A stretch of DNA of 64,000 nucleotides from positions 1-64,000 of the forward strand of contig CANNZV010001827.1 in NCBI GenBank assembly GCA_947561585.1. Direction: 5' to 3'. Made by a program: the position numbers and the translations under genes. The notes beneath the pieces were generated by a model. The model saw only the letters and a program-made list of their open reading frames with translations, was not told the DNA's origin and searched no databases. Of this stretch, positions 10,614-23,407 are shown piece by piece. This stretch comes from Caprella mutica (taxonomy: Eukaryota; Arthropoda; Malacostraca; Amphipoda; Caprellidae). Position 1 is the first letter of the stretch; every line of letters begins with the position of its first letter.

Positions 10614-13600
10614 ATAAATTAACTAAACTCAAATGCAAATATATCAGCGACAATTTTGATAGATGTATTCGTAAATGAATGTCAGTGATGCCACCTTATA
10701 TATATCTGTAGGGGGAGTCTTTTTCAAGTTCTTCATGTCTATGTCTTACCCTGCAATGAAATGGTAGTCTATTTCGTGAACAGTTTGGTACTGATTGAAG
10801 AGATTATATCCATTATATCAGAGGTATAAATTTCTCCTGATGATGAATAGAAATCTTTCTATTCGGAAGCCTGAAACCAAAAAAAAAATGAATTCAAACA
10901 GTTAGTAGATACTTAAGAGCTGTTCTTTATTTTACCAATAACTATAGCTTATGTATTTTGATTGTTTGAGTCTGGAACTTTTGCATGAAATTTTAACCAA
11001 ATTCTACTTTCACTTTTAGCAATAACTCAATGTTACAGTATTCCCAGTATTTAGTGGCTCTTGCAAATATGTTCACTAATATTCGAAAGCTGAATCAATT
11101 TACTTGAAAGAATGCGACAATTGCTTCTTTAGATAGTGGCTATACTTCCTCTCCAAAGTCTTAGATAGATATTGTGATTATTCCTAACCCTACAATGTGT
11201 CTAGAGATAGCTAGGTACTGTTACGTGAATATAAAAATATATCTAAAGATTCGAATACTTGTATATTATATAAATATGTATCATTTTTAATACTTGTTTC
11301 ATTTATCTATAGAAATAGTTTATAAATATATCCATTACCAAATTATATGTATTGCATACATATTATTATTGAGCTATGATCATTTTAAAAGGCAAAGTTT
11401 TATTTTTATTTAAATAAAAGAAATAAAAATAAAGATGTCTAGGATTTAGACGTTTTTAAAACGATTTATTAGTTAAACATTGTCAGCTCAGGCAACCCTA
11501 GAAAACTCAAAAAAATGTATAGCATTAGAAACCAGTGCTAATAATTTTATAGATAAAAGCTCCTTTAAGTATTCAATTTTTAGACAAAATATTGAAGGGA
11601 TGTATTCCAAATATTCCAAAGCTCATTTCATTCCCTAGAATAATTGCATAGATTCACACTATGATCGCTACTAATGCTCTCTTGACAGACGTTACAGTGT
11701 ATCTTTGATTGCTTATCCTTCTTAGAAGGGCAAAAGTGACACCTCTTGCTCTAGTGTGTATATTCTGCTGAATAACACAACTGGACGATACTGATCTCAG
11801 AATGGTTGGTCTAACATCAGCTAATATTCCTGCAAGTAATTTGGCGAGTTTGGAGCAAAACGTGACGCAACTGCAGTTGTATTTCACCCGGGCTGCAGAG
11901 ACCTGCCTATGTAGAACATAACACGTTTCAATATTTTCATTGATATTTATACGATATATAAGGACATAGGTAATGAAAGTCACGGAGTTTCAGCAACTCA
12001 AGCCGATTAGTTTTTAAAGTATGTTTATGCATCTATATACTACCATCAGAACGTTGGCCGTTTCAGGGTTAGACAAACTCTCATTTATAGCGATGGTAAT
12101 TTAGAATGCTTTGAAATATTAGTTTTAATTTTTTTCTACTAAATACAAGAAGAATAAAAGAATAATGAATAGAAAATTCCTTCAAGAACTACGAGTGAAG
12201 GGTTGAGTTCCCTGAAGGGGTAGACCAAGTCCTTTATAAACTCTTCTTTCGTGGATAACAGGATGCTAAAGGCATTCCTTCTCTCAATCGCAGGATTTTT
12301 CTTCTAAATCCTAAGTCCAGAAGCTCCTTTGATAAAATGTTCAATAATAACATGCCTGAAGGAGTTACCTTTCATCAAAACAATACTGCATATCGTACAT
12401 CAAAATTTCGAATGTTTGGTGTGGACGGAACAAATAAATGGCAGCCAAAACTTGAATCCCATTTAACCCTTGTTGACACTTTACGAAAAAGAGTTGCGTG
12501 ACACAAATGTTTCAGAAACTATAAACACATTTAGTTATTAGTATGTAGTGCGATTGATTATTTCTTTCTAGTACACCGGAACGTATAACAGCTGTGGTCA
12601 GACCCATTGAGAAGTTAATTCAACCTATCAGATTCCATCACTTTATACACTATCCCAGGACTTTAAAGTGATCTTTCGGAGTTTTTTTTAGGTCCCTTTT
12701 AACTCTTAAGCGTGTCTATTGTAGTGACTCGATCTAAAATATACCTTCCAATAGATTAATATTACATTCTGTACTACTTTAACCGGAAATAATGACACAT
12801 GTCCATTCATAAATTACGACCGGATGTCTTGCTAAATAGAGTCGTGCTGAAACAATGTCTGTATTAGAACCACTTCATATAAACTACACTGGAACTTAGG
12901 TTTCAAACCTATTTTGTACTTTAAGATTTCTCAGATTTTCTATATTTCAAGAGATAATGTTAACATACATATTTTAATAATTGAAAGATATAACAATGGT
13001 TTTCCACAGCTGGTGAATAAGATACACAAGCCAGCTGTGTTGCCTCTAGTTTGGCTACTGCCACGTTAGGTGCTGTGTCGTGTGTGTTTGCTGCTATAGT
13101 CAAAGAGGGCAAAAAACATTAGTCTTATTCGTTATTGTCTGTGATTTGGTGATATATTTCGATTAAATGTTTTATATGAGTGTAGTAGACACACTACAAG
13201 TGACTGTATCCACATGGCTGCATTTTCACAGTCATTTTGATGACAGTATAATTGAGGTCATGTGTTTCTGCAGGCATGCGACTTTTTTCTAGTAAATATT
13301 CAGTTATTTAATTTATGTTTCTGTTAAATTAATAGGAAACGATATATAATTTTTATTGGAGTTAAATAATTCCCCATCTTTGTCAAAAATTAGCCAAGTA
13401 CCAGGGTATCAATATCTCTGTAACGAACCATTTTTGTACATTTTCTTATTTCTTGGAAAAGTGTTTGCTTTGAATTTTTATGCAAACTGTCAAAAAAATT
13501 CGGATCTTAATTTGAACATCCTGAATATATTGGAGTTAAATCTTAGAATCTTGAAGTTAAGTTTTGATAAATCTTGGAATCTTTCATAAGATGATGACAC

Positions 13601-13904
13601 GTGAGAATCTCTCAGTGATGCTAAGAATCAACTTATCGAATTTATAACCTGTTTAAAATGTGTATATCACAGGTTGGTGAAAATACAGTGGGGGGAAACA
13701 AGGCTTCGTAAACATAAAAGACTTATGTAATCAAAAAAAAAAATTGTATATTATATGTATAAAGATACATACTATTAAATAATGGAGTAAACTTGAATAG
13801 TTTTTACTGTAACAGATAATAATGCATTTTTTTAATTTTTAAAGGTAAAAAAGTAGTCGTGCATAACTAAAAAATGTTTTTATCTTAATTTAATATTAGG
13901 TTTT
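10614..13904. other. Intergenic AT-rich stretch without a recognised gene
   Basis: No family-like reading frame, array or MITE was recognised. A 109-codon reverse open frame at 11654-11983 sits in a slightly less AT-rich patch but resembles nothing I know. Confidence 0.5.
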
Positions 13905-14285
13905 CATATCTTTTATTGAGTTCAACAGCTACCAGTCTATTCATGTACATCTCAATTAATGATTTACAAACATAATGTGCTATTTTGTCACAATTTGATT
14001 TTCCAAATATCGCCTTAAATTTTGGACTGTGTTCAAGTCTGAAAAGTGACTTGTCCATTGCAAGATATAGACAAGAAAAAGGTTAACTGAAAACAACGTT
14101 GATGTCTTGCAATGGCCAAGTCAGTCCTCAGACTTGAACCTAATTTATGTAGATATTTTAAAATTCAAATTATGAAAAAGCAGTAACAATAGTAAGAACC
14201 TGAAGATAATTAGGCAAGATGGTTGAGATAAGACAGCAGCACTCAATTGAGGCGTACAGAGATAGACTACAGATGTTCAAATCAA
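13905..14285. pseudogene. Inverted pair of Tc1-like transposase C-terminal relics
   Basis: On the + strand from 14101: DVLQWPSQSSDLNLIYVDIL, the Tc1 W-P-S-x-S-x-D-L-N motif with later residues decayed. On the - strand from about 14070 down to 13905: LQWTSHFSDLN and then a decayed C-terminus (MNRLVAVE-like). The two point outwards from a centre near 14085. Confidence 0.65.
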
Positions 14286-14879
14286 CTCAATATATATGAT
14301 CAAAATATTGAATTAAAATTATATATTTTTTGTTTCGGAAAAAAATTCAGTTAAATGTAAAAATGAATTCAATTAGAAAGAATTAGTCAAGTTTCTATTA
14401 TTTTTATCTAACAGAACTGAATGTACTTTTCCATTTTACTGTGGAAACAATTATTTTTATAAATCAATATTTTGACTATTTCTCAAGTAGAAGGTTTTGA
14501 ACAGTTTTATTAGTTTAATAGTTCAACTTCATAATTTCAATTGAGTAATTTCTTTTTAATCGAATCTAGGGAAAATTTCAATGTATAATTTATTTGATTA
14601 TTTAATTTCATAATAATTGAAGTTTTAATTTAGGGAATTTAAATTTCTATTTTATTGGGTTTCTAGAGGTAATTACTCTTTTTAATATAATATTATTTGA
14701 TAGCCCACAGAGTTCTGCTAATTTATAAACTACCAAACTGACTATGTTGGTATTTATTTCAGCGAGATCCGGTTGCCAATTCCTCTTAGGCCATCCACCA
14801 TTTTTTTCATATCATGTACTTCAATGAAAAAAATTGCGAGTCAGCCTGATTCATCGTTTGAGTCAGGGCTGGCAAAACT

Positions 14880-14995
14880 CGAATATTAGAGTCCTTCTCT
14901 TGAGTCAAATTGACTCACATTTTTGAGCTGGTTTTTGGGACAAAGTGCAAACTCAAATTTTGAGTCAATTTGACTCGTATATATTTAGAGTTCCC
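14880..14995. repeat. Dispersed palindrome-rich repeat (gagtcaaattgactc type), copy 1
   Basis: gagtcaaattgactcacatt and gagtcaatttgactcgtata border about 60 bp including tttttgagc and aactcaaattt. The same block occurs at 37650-37745. Confidence 0.75.
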
Positions 14996-15035
14996 TTCAA
15001 GTTAGAACAGAATTGCTGTGTAGTTGAATAGTGAC

Positions 15036-15547
15036 CAAATAGAGTGCGTATGTCCTTTTTCAAACTGTGGACAATACCGACAGCTATTTGTGTATGTCCT
15101 TTTTCAAACTGTGGACAAAACCGACAGCTATTTGTGTATGTCCTTTTTCAAACTGTCGACAATACCGACAGCTATTTGTGTATGTCCTTTTTCAAACTGT
15201 CGACAATACCGACAGCTATTTGTGTATGTCCTTTTTCAAACTGTGGACAATACCGACAGCTATTTGTGTATGTCCTTTTTCAAACTGTCGACAATACCGA
15301 CAGCTATTTGTGTATGTCCTTTTTTAAACTGTCGACAATACCGACAGCTATTTGTGTATGTCCTTTTTCAAACTGTGGACAATACCGACAGCTATTTGTG
15401 TATGTCCTTTTTCAAACTGTCGACAATACCGAGAGGTATTTGTGTATGTCCTTTTTCAAACTGTCGACAATACCGAGAGCTATTTGTGTATGTCCTTTTT
15501 CAAACTGTCGACAATACCGAGAGCTATTTGTGAATGTCCTTTTTCAA
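15036..15547. repeat. 44-bp minisatellite, about 12 copies
   Basis: The unit is tttgtgtatgtcctttttca plus aactgtggacaataccgacagcta. Variant sites are gtggac/gtcgac and gacagcta/gagagcta, the latter confined to the right end. Confidence 0.97.
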
Positions 15548-15558
15548 AACCCTAGCAA

Positions 15559-15655
15559 GAAGAATTTATTTCTGGGGCATTAAGGGAATATCCCAGGAAA
15601 AAAAGATTTACTCACTGGATATTCCCTTAATATGCCAGTAATAAATCCTTATTCT
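15559..15655. mobile_element. MITE-H short hairpin
   Basis: gaatttatttctggggcatt and aatatgccagtaataaatcc are inverted around cccaggaaaaaaagattt. It lies directly after the 44-bp array. Related ends occur at 62474 and 62800. Confidence 0.7.
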
Positions 15656-15659
15656 CATA

Positions 15660-18555
15660 ATCAGGGTATAGGAACATAAAGGGCATAGTAACTAGTAGAC
15701 GATGCTAAAACATGACGTCACCAAAGCAACAGATTTCTTTTTTTTGACCGAGCGGCTCATAATTCCTCGTATTTGCATGTTAATATCGAGAAGTTTGAAG
15801 TCATTTTTTAAGGGTTTCGTGTGAAAGAAAAGCGAAAATGGCGATTGAACCTCAGAGTTGAATATATGAATATAATTCAGGTGTGTTTTTATTATTCATT
15901 TCTTTTACTTATCTATAAGAAAAAAGGTTTTAAACATATACTACCTAGGAGCCTAAACTAGTGCTAGTTAACTGCTAAACTGCAGTTCCTATGAATAACA
16001 ATTATTAAGGAATAAAATAATGGAAATACAATTCAACCAATGCCTAGTTAGTAATTGATAAGAAATATATAAATTTAGAAGTGACTAGGTTTAAGTAGTT
16101 AGTCCCATGTTTCAAAGTGTGGTCAGAGTCTCCATTTCCGGTCTCGCCGTGGTCACGTCGAACTACATTTGATGAGCTGATTACCATACCCTATATGTTA
16201 CTGTATCCTGACAATAATAAGGTTCACCAGACGCCATTCTCTGCCAGACGATTGTCATCCGCAATTTAGTAAATATTGAAAACCTCGTCCGGGCACCCAA
16301 GGTTTATTAAAAAGCTTGTAAATTCAACAAGATATCACTGTATATAAATATTTTACCGGGGTTTCACTGAAAAATTGTGTATAATATGAGAAAAAGGTGA
16401 GTACCCTGCTATAGAAGACACTTTTTTTATTGAAGGTGAAAAGACCAAGCTATGTAAACCTTGGTCCTTCTCACAAGTCCACTCTGAACCTGTTATTGTG
16501 ATGTCAGAAATTAAATTCTATTATATGTTAAATAGAAATTGTTTCATTTGTATAACAGTGATAAAGACAAATGTGTAATTTGTTTAAAATCATTTTGAAA
16601 TGAAAATTATTACATTCGCAACACATTCAATCATTTTTTTTTTTAAATTGATTATAAATTTTTCATTGAAACTTGAACTTCACCACCTAAATTGACTGCA
16701 ACCTAGGAAGCAAGGTTAGAAACATGTCACAGTAGTGACACTTGTCTTTCACATCGTAAGTACATCACACTTTGATGAGAAATAAAATCTTTATTGCATT
16801 TACATATCAGCTAAAAAATTAATTAATAATTACAATGATTCAATTTAGCTTTTATTGATTTTTTCTTACCGCGTGCTGTTTGGAAACTCAATTCTCGCTT
16901 ATTATGCATTTCTGAACAACGGATTAATTTATAAAAGAATCTATTGCATTATTCTTTTTGAATTTATTAACATGCCTTTATTCATTTTCATTCTAATTTT
17001 ATTTTCAGATAATTTTATTTTATAATAATTTTATTTAAGATAATTTTATGTAAGATAATTTTATGTAAGATCATTTTTTAAGATAATTTTATTTAAGATA
17101 ATTTTATTTAAGATAATTTTATTTATGATAATTTTATTTTTAATAATTTTATTTCATGATAATTTTGTTTTATAATAATTATATTTAAGATAATTTTATT
17201 TTATAATAATTATATTTATGATAATTTATTTATGATAATTTATTTATGATAATTTATTTATGATAATTTTATTTAAGATAATTTTATTTATGATAATTTT
17301 ATTTTTAATAATTTTATTTCATGATAATTTTGTTTTATAATAATTATATTTAAGATAATTTTATTTTATAATAATTATATTTATGATAATTTATTTATGA
17401 TAATTTATTTATGATAATTTATTTATGATAATTTTATTTAAGATAATTTTATTTAAGATAATTTAATGTTATAATAATTTTATTTATATAATTTCATCTA
17501 CATAAATCACCAGACTATGTACACTCTAACTAATGACGCACATGGGGTATAACTATAAGTATCGACCGGCGAGAGAGAACACAATTATTATTCTTTTGGT
17601 TTAACGAAGCACATTAAAAACTTTTGCCCTATTCTCGAACAAGATTGGTATGGTGCGATATGTGATTCCTTTTTGTTGGAAGGTTGTACCTACCACCCTT
17701 CAAATGTCATATTAATTCATGGAATAGTTTGTTTTCCTTCACCTGATTCAGATTTACATGCTGGTTCACTTCTATTCCCAATTAAATGGAAGGAGTGTTT
17801 TCACCACCTGTCAAACCCACAACAAAAGCTCTTTCTGTCGCCGAAACATGAACATTTCATCCAGTGACATGTCTTTTTCATTCCTCATTGCAAGATTAAT
17901 TAAAAGAATATATATTGAAAAGTTATAGTATAGCTACTTTAAAATACCAATAGAAGTTATAGCTTTTATTTCTATAAGACTGTACTCGATTTCAAAGTTT
18001 CAGTTTAAATTGATAATGTTTTTCAACTAAAAACCAAAATTTCGGATATCATCTACACTTGGTTTGATCGAACAGTAAAATAGATATAATTGCTAGTTAA
18101 GTTTAATCAATTCTCTTTAAGAAATTAAACAGCAAGTGGCTCAAAGACAGATTTCTCTGAGAGATAAAAGAATCCAATGGCTATTAGTATCCCAGTGACA
18201 TGTAAAGATGATGGCATTATCATACAATGGGTCCATCAATACCTGTCTGTACCAGGTGGTATAGTCTCTGTTCACTTTAATCACACTTGTGGAGAGGTCT
18301 CAGTGAGGTGGCATCGGTGGTGACAGAACATTATGAGTGAAGAGCTGCAAGATATGTCCACTTAAGTTCCTATCTGTGGAAAATGAAAATCGATTCCAGC
18401 TAAAGTCGAGTGATGAAACTTTTAGTTAAATGATTGACGTTCATTCTGACATAAGTGGTAACAGAACATTATGAATAATTGTGCGGAGGTGGCAATTGAC
18501 CAGATGGTAATTGTCATAGTACGTTCTTTCCGATGTCAATTGATTATGAATTACT
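15660..18555. other. Intergenic stretch; only the 17.0-17.5 kb AT repeat recognised
   Basis: Apart from that AT-rich array, nothing with gene-like features was identified. Confidence 0.45.
17030..17485. repeat. AT-rich repeat (taagataattttattt, about 16 bp) with 165-bp higher-order period
   Basis: Almost pure A/T with units such as tgataattttattt. The block beginning atttatgataattttatttt at 17121 recurs at 17286. Confidence 0.9.
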
Positions 18556-19374
18556 GGTAGCCGGTAAATTGCTCGAAAAACAATTGCATGAATAATCAAA
18601 TTGCTCGAATGAACAAAATTGATCGAATTATAAAATTGCACAGTTTTCGATTTTATAAAAGTCAGTTATTCATGAAGTTGAGCTGCACCTAACAATGTTT
18701 GTTTCTTTTTAGTAATTGATCATTAATCATTCTATAAATGATTTTAATTATTACTCATTTTGCATAATCTTTTTTTAGACCGTTTGTGTCATCTCGTATG
18801 TAACATGCGAATTGGAATCATGTGGTGAATAACTACTATTCATGTTTTTTTATCATAAAACTCGAAAAGTTATTTATTACTAGCCTATCTGTATGTGGCA
18901 CCTCAATAGGTGAAATAACTCAAAGTTATGACAGAGTTTTAATAAATCTACAAATTGTTTCGGGTTTTATGATAAAAAAACATGAATAGTAGTGATTCAC
19001 CACATGATTCCAATTCACATGTTACATACGAGATGACACAAACGGTCTAAAACAAAGATTATGCAGAATGAGTAATAATTAAAATCATTTATAGAATGAT
19101 TAATGATCAATTACTAAAAAGAAACAAACATTGTTAGGTGCAGCTCCACTTCATGAATAACTGACTAAAATCGAAAACTGTGCAGTTTTATAATTCGAGC
19201 AATTTTGTCCTTTCGAGCAATTTGATAATTCGAGCAATTGTTCATTCGAGCAATTGTACGTTCGAGCAATTGTTTTTCGAGCAATTGTCTTTCGAGCAAT
19301 TGTTCATTCGAGCAATTGTTCATTCGAGCAATTGTTCATTCGAGCGATTGTTTTCGATCAATTTACCTAGAACC
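18556..19374. mobile_element. Foldback element copy 2, same family, 9-bp TSD
   Basis: It has the same start (ggtagccggtaaattg) and end (caatttacctagaacc) as the element at 1773-3193. It is flanked by the direct repeat tgaattact at 18547-18555 and 19375-19383. The inner arms are long and nearly perfectly inverted (about 18640-18925 against 18955-19195, for example acatgaatagtag and its complement). The terminal array is short and degenerate on the left, with about 10 units on the right. It is non-coding. Confidence 0.92.
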
Positions 19375-19547
19375 TGAATTACTTTATATTATTAATGAAC
19401 TCAGACATCAATTCAGAATTCAGATGAGAAATTTAAAAGTATCACCAGGTCCCGAAATAAAACTTTTTAATTTTAACACTACGTTTTGAACATAGTTATG
19501 ATATTACGACCAATATACTACTATCTTAGAAATGCCATCGACACTTA

Positions 19548-19592
19548 GGGTAAGTTAGTAATCATCGGTCAGCTCCACATCTTCGGTTATAT
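19548..19592. mobile_element. MITE-A left-arm fragment
   Basis: agggtaagttagtaatcatc followed by cacatcttcggttatataag; nothing of the centre or right arm remains nearby. Confidence 0.7.
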
Positions 19593-20371
19593 AAGAAAAA
19601 CTAAATATATAATAAATAAAATGTACATTACAAAATTCGTATCTTACCTTAATTTGCATATAGGCATGTCTGATTATAAACTCAATATCATTTTAAAAAG
19701 TACAAATAATAGAAGTAACTCATTCCTCTACTGATATTGACCAATAGTATTACATAACTATTCTTTCCATAGTGATATATATGTATATCAGGGAATAGTT
19801 ATACAAATGCTTATCAGTATATGTTTGCAGGTGTATTCCGTGGAAAAGCTCGTACAGAACAATGGTCAAGAATTTGAGAGTCAGTTTTATTATCAATGTT
19901 CGAGGGAGATATATGTCCAATAGAAATAAAATAGATAATTCTGATATAATAGCTATATAACATCGTTCCATTTATTTGAAGTTCTTAAGGTGTGTGAACC
20001 TAGTCAGAATAATTAAGTTGTTTTAAAACAAATTTGACTGTGTAAATTTAAAAAAAAGATTGAGTCAATATGACTAATTTAACTGGTCAATTTTCTTGTT
20101 ATTTTTGCCCTTGTTAATCAAGTCATTTTGACTCGTAACATAAATGGGGGCAATAAAATAACAATCAAATTGACCGGAAAAGATCGTCATTTTGACTCGA
20201 TCTACTTAGACTCATTGCGATGCGATATATCTGATTTATATTAAAATTAATTTCTATATCGATAATTTTTATATGTTATCATAATTGACGAAGTTTTTTT
20301 CATCTTACATCATCCTTCGCAATCTCAGAGTTGGGTCCGTGGAGCAGGAGCGGCATCAGAAACTCCCATAT

Positions 20372-20575
20372 AGGGTAAGTTTCGAATTACAGGTCAGTTC
20401 CATATCTTCGGTCATATAAGAAAAATCAATATTTCAATAATTATTTAATTTTTATTCTAATTAGCTTCCATCATACTTGCAGGTATCATGGATACCAATC
20501 AACACAAAAATTTAATATCGTTTTTTCTTATATGACCGAAGATGTGGAACTGACCGGTAATTCGAAACTTACCCT
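20372..20575. mobile_element. MITE-A full copy
   Basis: Terminal repeats are agggtaagtttcgaattaca and its complement (attcgaaacttaccct), flanked by TA on each side, with caggtatcatggatacc in the centre. TA flanks fit a Tc1/mariner-type origin. Confidence 0.9.
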
Positions 20576-21088
20576 ACCTACCTATATAATTTAAATAAAA
20601 ACTCCCTATTGAATGATCAATGTATGTTATGATTATTTATATATATTTATTAATTGTAAATAAATAAATCTATATAAGTATATAATCTAAAACATAGACA
20701 CTCAGAATAAATAATTAAATGAATAAATTATCTAAATCTTTCTATTAATTTATTAAATAATACTTAACTCTAAATTATTTGAATATTTCAGCCATTTCTT
20801 TTCTCTTCAAACCATGCAATTAGAGTAGAAAAAATTCTCACTTTCTATCCATAATTCAGACCAAATGTTCAATTAATTTGATAAGAACCAGTCTGTAAGC
20901 AATATAAGTATATATGTCTATATTTATGCAATATAAGCCAATGGGAATTAAATGCATTGGTTATTGTTATCTAAGGTGTAATTACGTCAACACCTGTTCA
21001 ATTATCTCTCATATATTTTAACCAGAATATTTAGGTATGAAGGCCCTTAATAATATTTAAAACAAAATCATATTTTTCTCATCTGTAT

Positions 21089-21205
21089 GTCGGGGAAGTA
21101 ATCAGTTTCACATCTTCGGTCATATGAGCGATATAATAATTGTTATTTTATTTGGTATCTATGATACCTGCAGGTATAATGAATACTAAATAAAATAACG
21201 AGTTA
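21089..21205. mobile_element. MITE-A partial copy
   Basis: The left arm (cagtttcacatcttcggtca) and central palindrome (ggtatctatgatacctgcag) are present; the right arm is lost. Confidence 0.7.
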
Positions 21206-21339
21206 AAATGTCAAATCTATCCTAATAGTACCCGTCGTGTGTTTATTTATTAGGTGTCTGCTTCTTAGGACTAAAAGGAGACGAAATACGAAATTTGGAG
21301 AAGTGGAAGTTTACATATTAAATCCGTGTTAGTAATTGC

Positions 21340-21485
21340 GACCGAGCCACTTAGTACGACCAAGTCATTTAGTGCGACCAAGATACTTGGTGCAACCTAT
21401 CCATTTAGTGCAATAACCAATCTGCGCAGTGTGACCAATTAAGTCACTTATTGCAACCATACCGTTAATACAACCAATTGTTGAA
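21340..21485. repeat. Degenerate tandem repeat of about 20 bp before the 29-bp array
   Basis: Variants of acttagtgcgaccaag recur about seven times (cgagccacttagtacgacca, atttagtgcgaccaag, cacttattgcaacc), increasingly diverged to the right. Confidence 0.65.
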
Positions 21486-21524
21486 AATTGTCCAATTTCC
21501 CACAATATATTTTGTCAAAAATTG

Positions 21525-22877
21525 CTAATCATTTGTAATATTTCTACTGATTGCTAATCATTGGTATTATTTCTACCGATTGCTAACCATTGGTAATATT
21601 TCTACTGATTGCTAACCATTGGTTATATTTCTACCGATTGCTAACCATTGGTATTATTTCTACTGATTGCTAATCATTGGTATTATTTCTACCGATTGCT
21701 AACCATTGGTAATATTTCTACCGATTGCTAACCATTGGTAATATTTCTACTGTTTGTTAACCATTGGTAATATTTCTACTGATTGCTAACCATTGGTAAT
21801 ATTTCTACTGATTGCTAACCATTGGTAATATTTCTACTGATTGCTAACCATTGGTAATATTTCTACTGATTGCTAACCATTGGTAATATTTCTAACGATT
21901 GCTAACCATTGGTAATATTTCTACCGATTGCTAACCATTGGGAATATTTCTACCGATTGCTAACCATTGGTAATATTTCTACCGATTGCTAATCATTGGT
22001 AATATTTCTACTAATTGCTAACCATTGGTAATATTTCTACCGATTGCTAACCATTGGTAATATTTCTACCGATTGCTAACCATTGGTATTATTTCTACTG
22101 ATTGCTAATCATTGGTATTATTTCTACCGATTGCTAACCATTGGTAATATTTCTACTGATTGCTAACCATTGGTAATATTTCTACTGTTTGTTAACCATT
22201 GGTAATATTTCTACTGATTGCTAACCATTGGTAATATTTCTACTGATTGCTAACCATTGGTAATATTTCTACTGATTGCTAACCATTGGTAATATTTCTA
22301 CTGATTGCTAACCATTGGTAATATTTCTAACGATTGCTAACCATTGGTAATATTTCTACCGATTGCTAATCATTGGTAATATTTCTACTGATTGCTAATC
22401 ATTGGTATTATTTCTACCGATTGCTAACCATTGGTAATATTTCTACCGATTGCTAACCATTGGTATTATTTCTACTGATTGCTAATCATTGGTAATATTT
22501 CTACCGATTGCTAACCATTGGTAATATTTCTACTGTTTGTTAACCATTGGTAATATTTCTACCGATTGCTAACCATTGGTAATATTTCTACCGATTGCTA
22601 ACCATTGGTATTATTTCTACTGATTGCTAATCATTGGTAATATTTCTACCGATTGCTAACCATTGGTAATATTTCTACTGTTTGTTAACCATTGGTAATA
22701 TTTCTACCGATTGCTAACCATTGGTAATATTTCTACCTATTTACTAACCATTGGTATTATTTCTACCGATTGCTAACCATTGGTAATATTTCTAACGATT
22801 GCTAACCATTGGTATTATTTCTACCGATTGCTAACCATAAGTAATATTTCTACCGATTGCTAACCATTGGTAATCAA
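21525..22877. repeat. 29-bp minisatellite, about 46 copies, with higher-order structure
   Basis: The unit is accgattgctaaccattggt plus aatatttct. The rare variant ctgtttgtt recurs at 21750 and 22185, exactly 15 units apart, showing block duplication. Confidence 0.98.
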
Positions 22878-23407
22878 TAATCGTTAACTGTTTATTTACT
22901 TTACTAATAGTTTAGTAGTTTTCAAAGTTATTTTTCCACAAAGTTAACAAGTTAAACTATTATTATTTCTATACCTAGAATTTACCAATGAACTTATTAG
23001 CATAAATAACAAAATTACAATTGTAATGATAACCAGTCTCTTTCTGATATTTAAAATAGTATATATTAGAAGCATATAATATGTATTATGCATATATTAA
23101 ATGTATATAAACCCTTTATGTATTTTAAAAAAACGAAATTGTGGTTTTTGGTGACAAAAATCCACATAAGCCAAAAAATCCAGACTAAAATACGATGGTT
23201 CTTGTTAAAGTTATGACGATTTTGATTTATCATCTGCTTTTTGTAACTCATACTGTATATAGACACTAATATATATATAATATATCTAATATAACGTACC
23301 TGACAATATATAATGTATACTATAGTGAGTCATGCTATCAAAACACCTGTCGCTATAACCAACTGGAACTAAACATCAACGTAGGTAGAAGTTCAGCTAG
23401 CAAGGTA

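Noticed and set aside
11654..11983. Reverse open frame of 109 codons in a slightly GC-richer patch
   Set aside because: No recognisable family, no supporting splice structure or neighbours. Length is unremarkable for a 64-kb window.
15024..15583. Frames encoding CMSFFKLSTIPTAI-type repeats
   Set aside because: The 44-bp unit is open in three forward frames; no gene context.
17673..17867. Forward frame of 64 codons (LEGCTYHPSNVILIHG...)
   Set aside because: Composition looks somewhat protein-like, but no family match or convincing exon borders could be seen.
21525..22877. CRISPR-like regular direct repeats
   Set aside because: There are no unique spacers. Units are contiguous, and the sequence is clearly eukaryotic with spliced genes.
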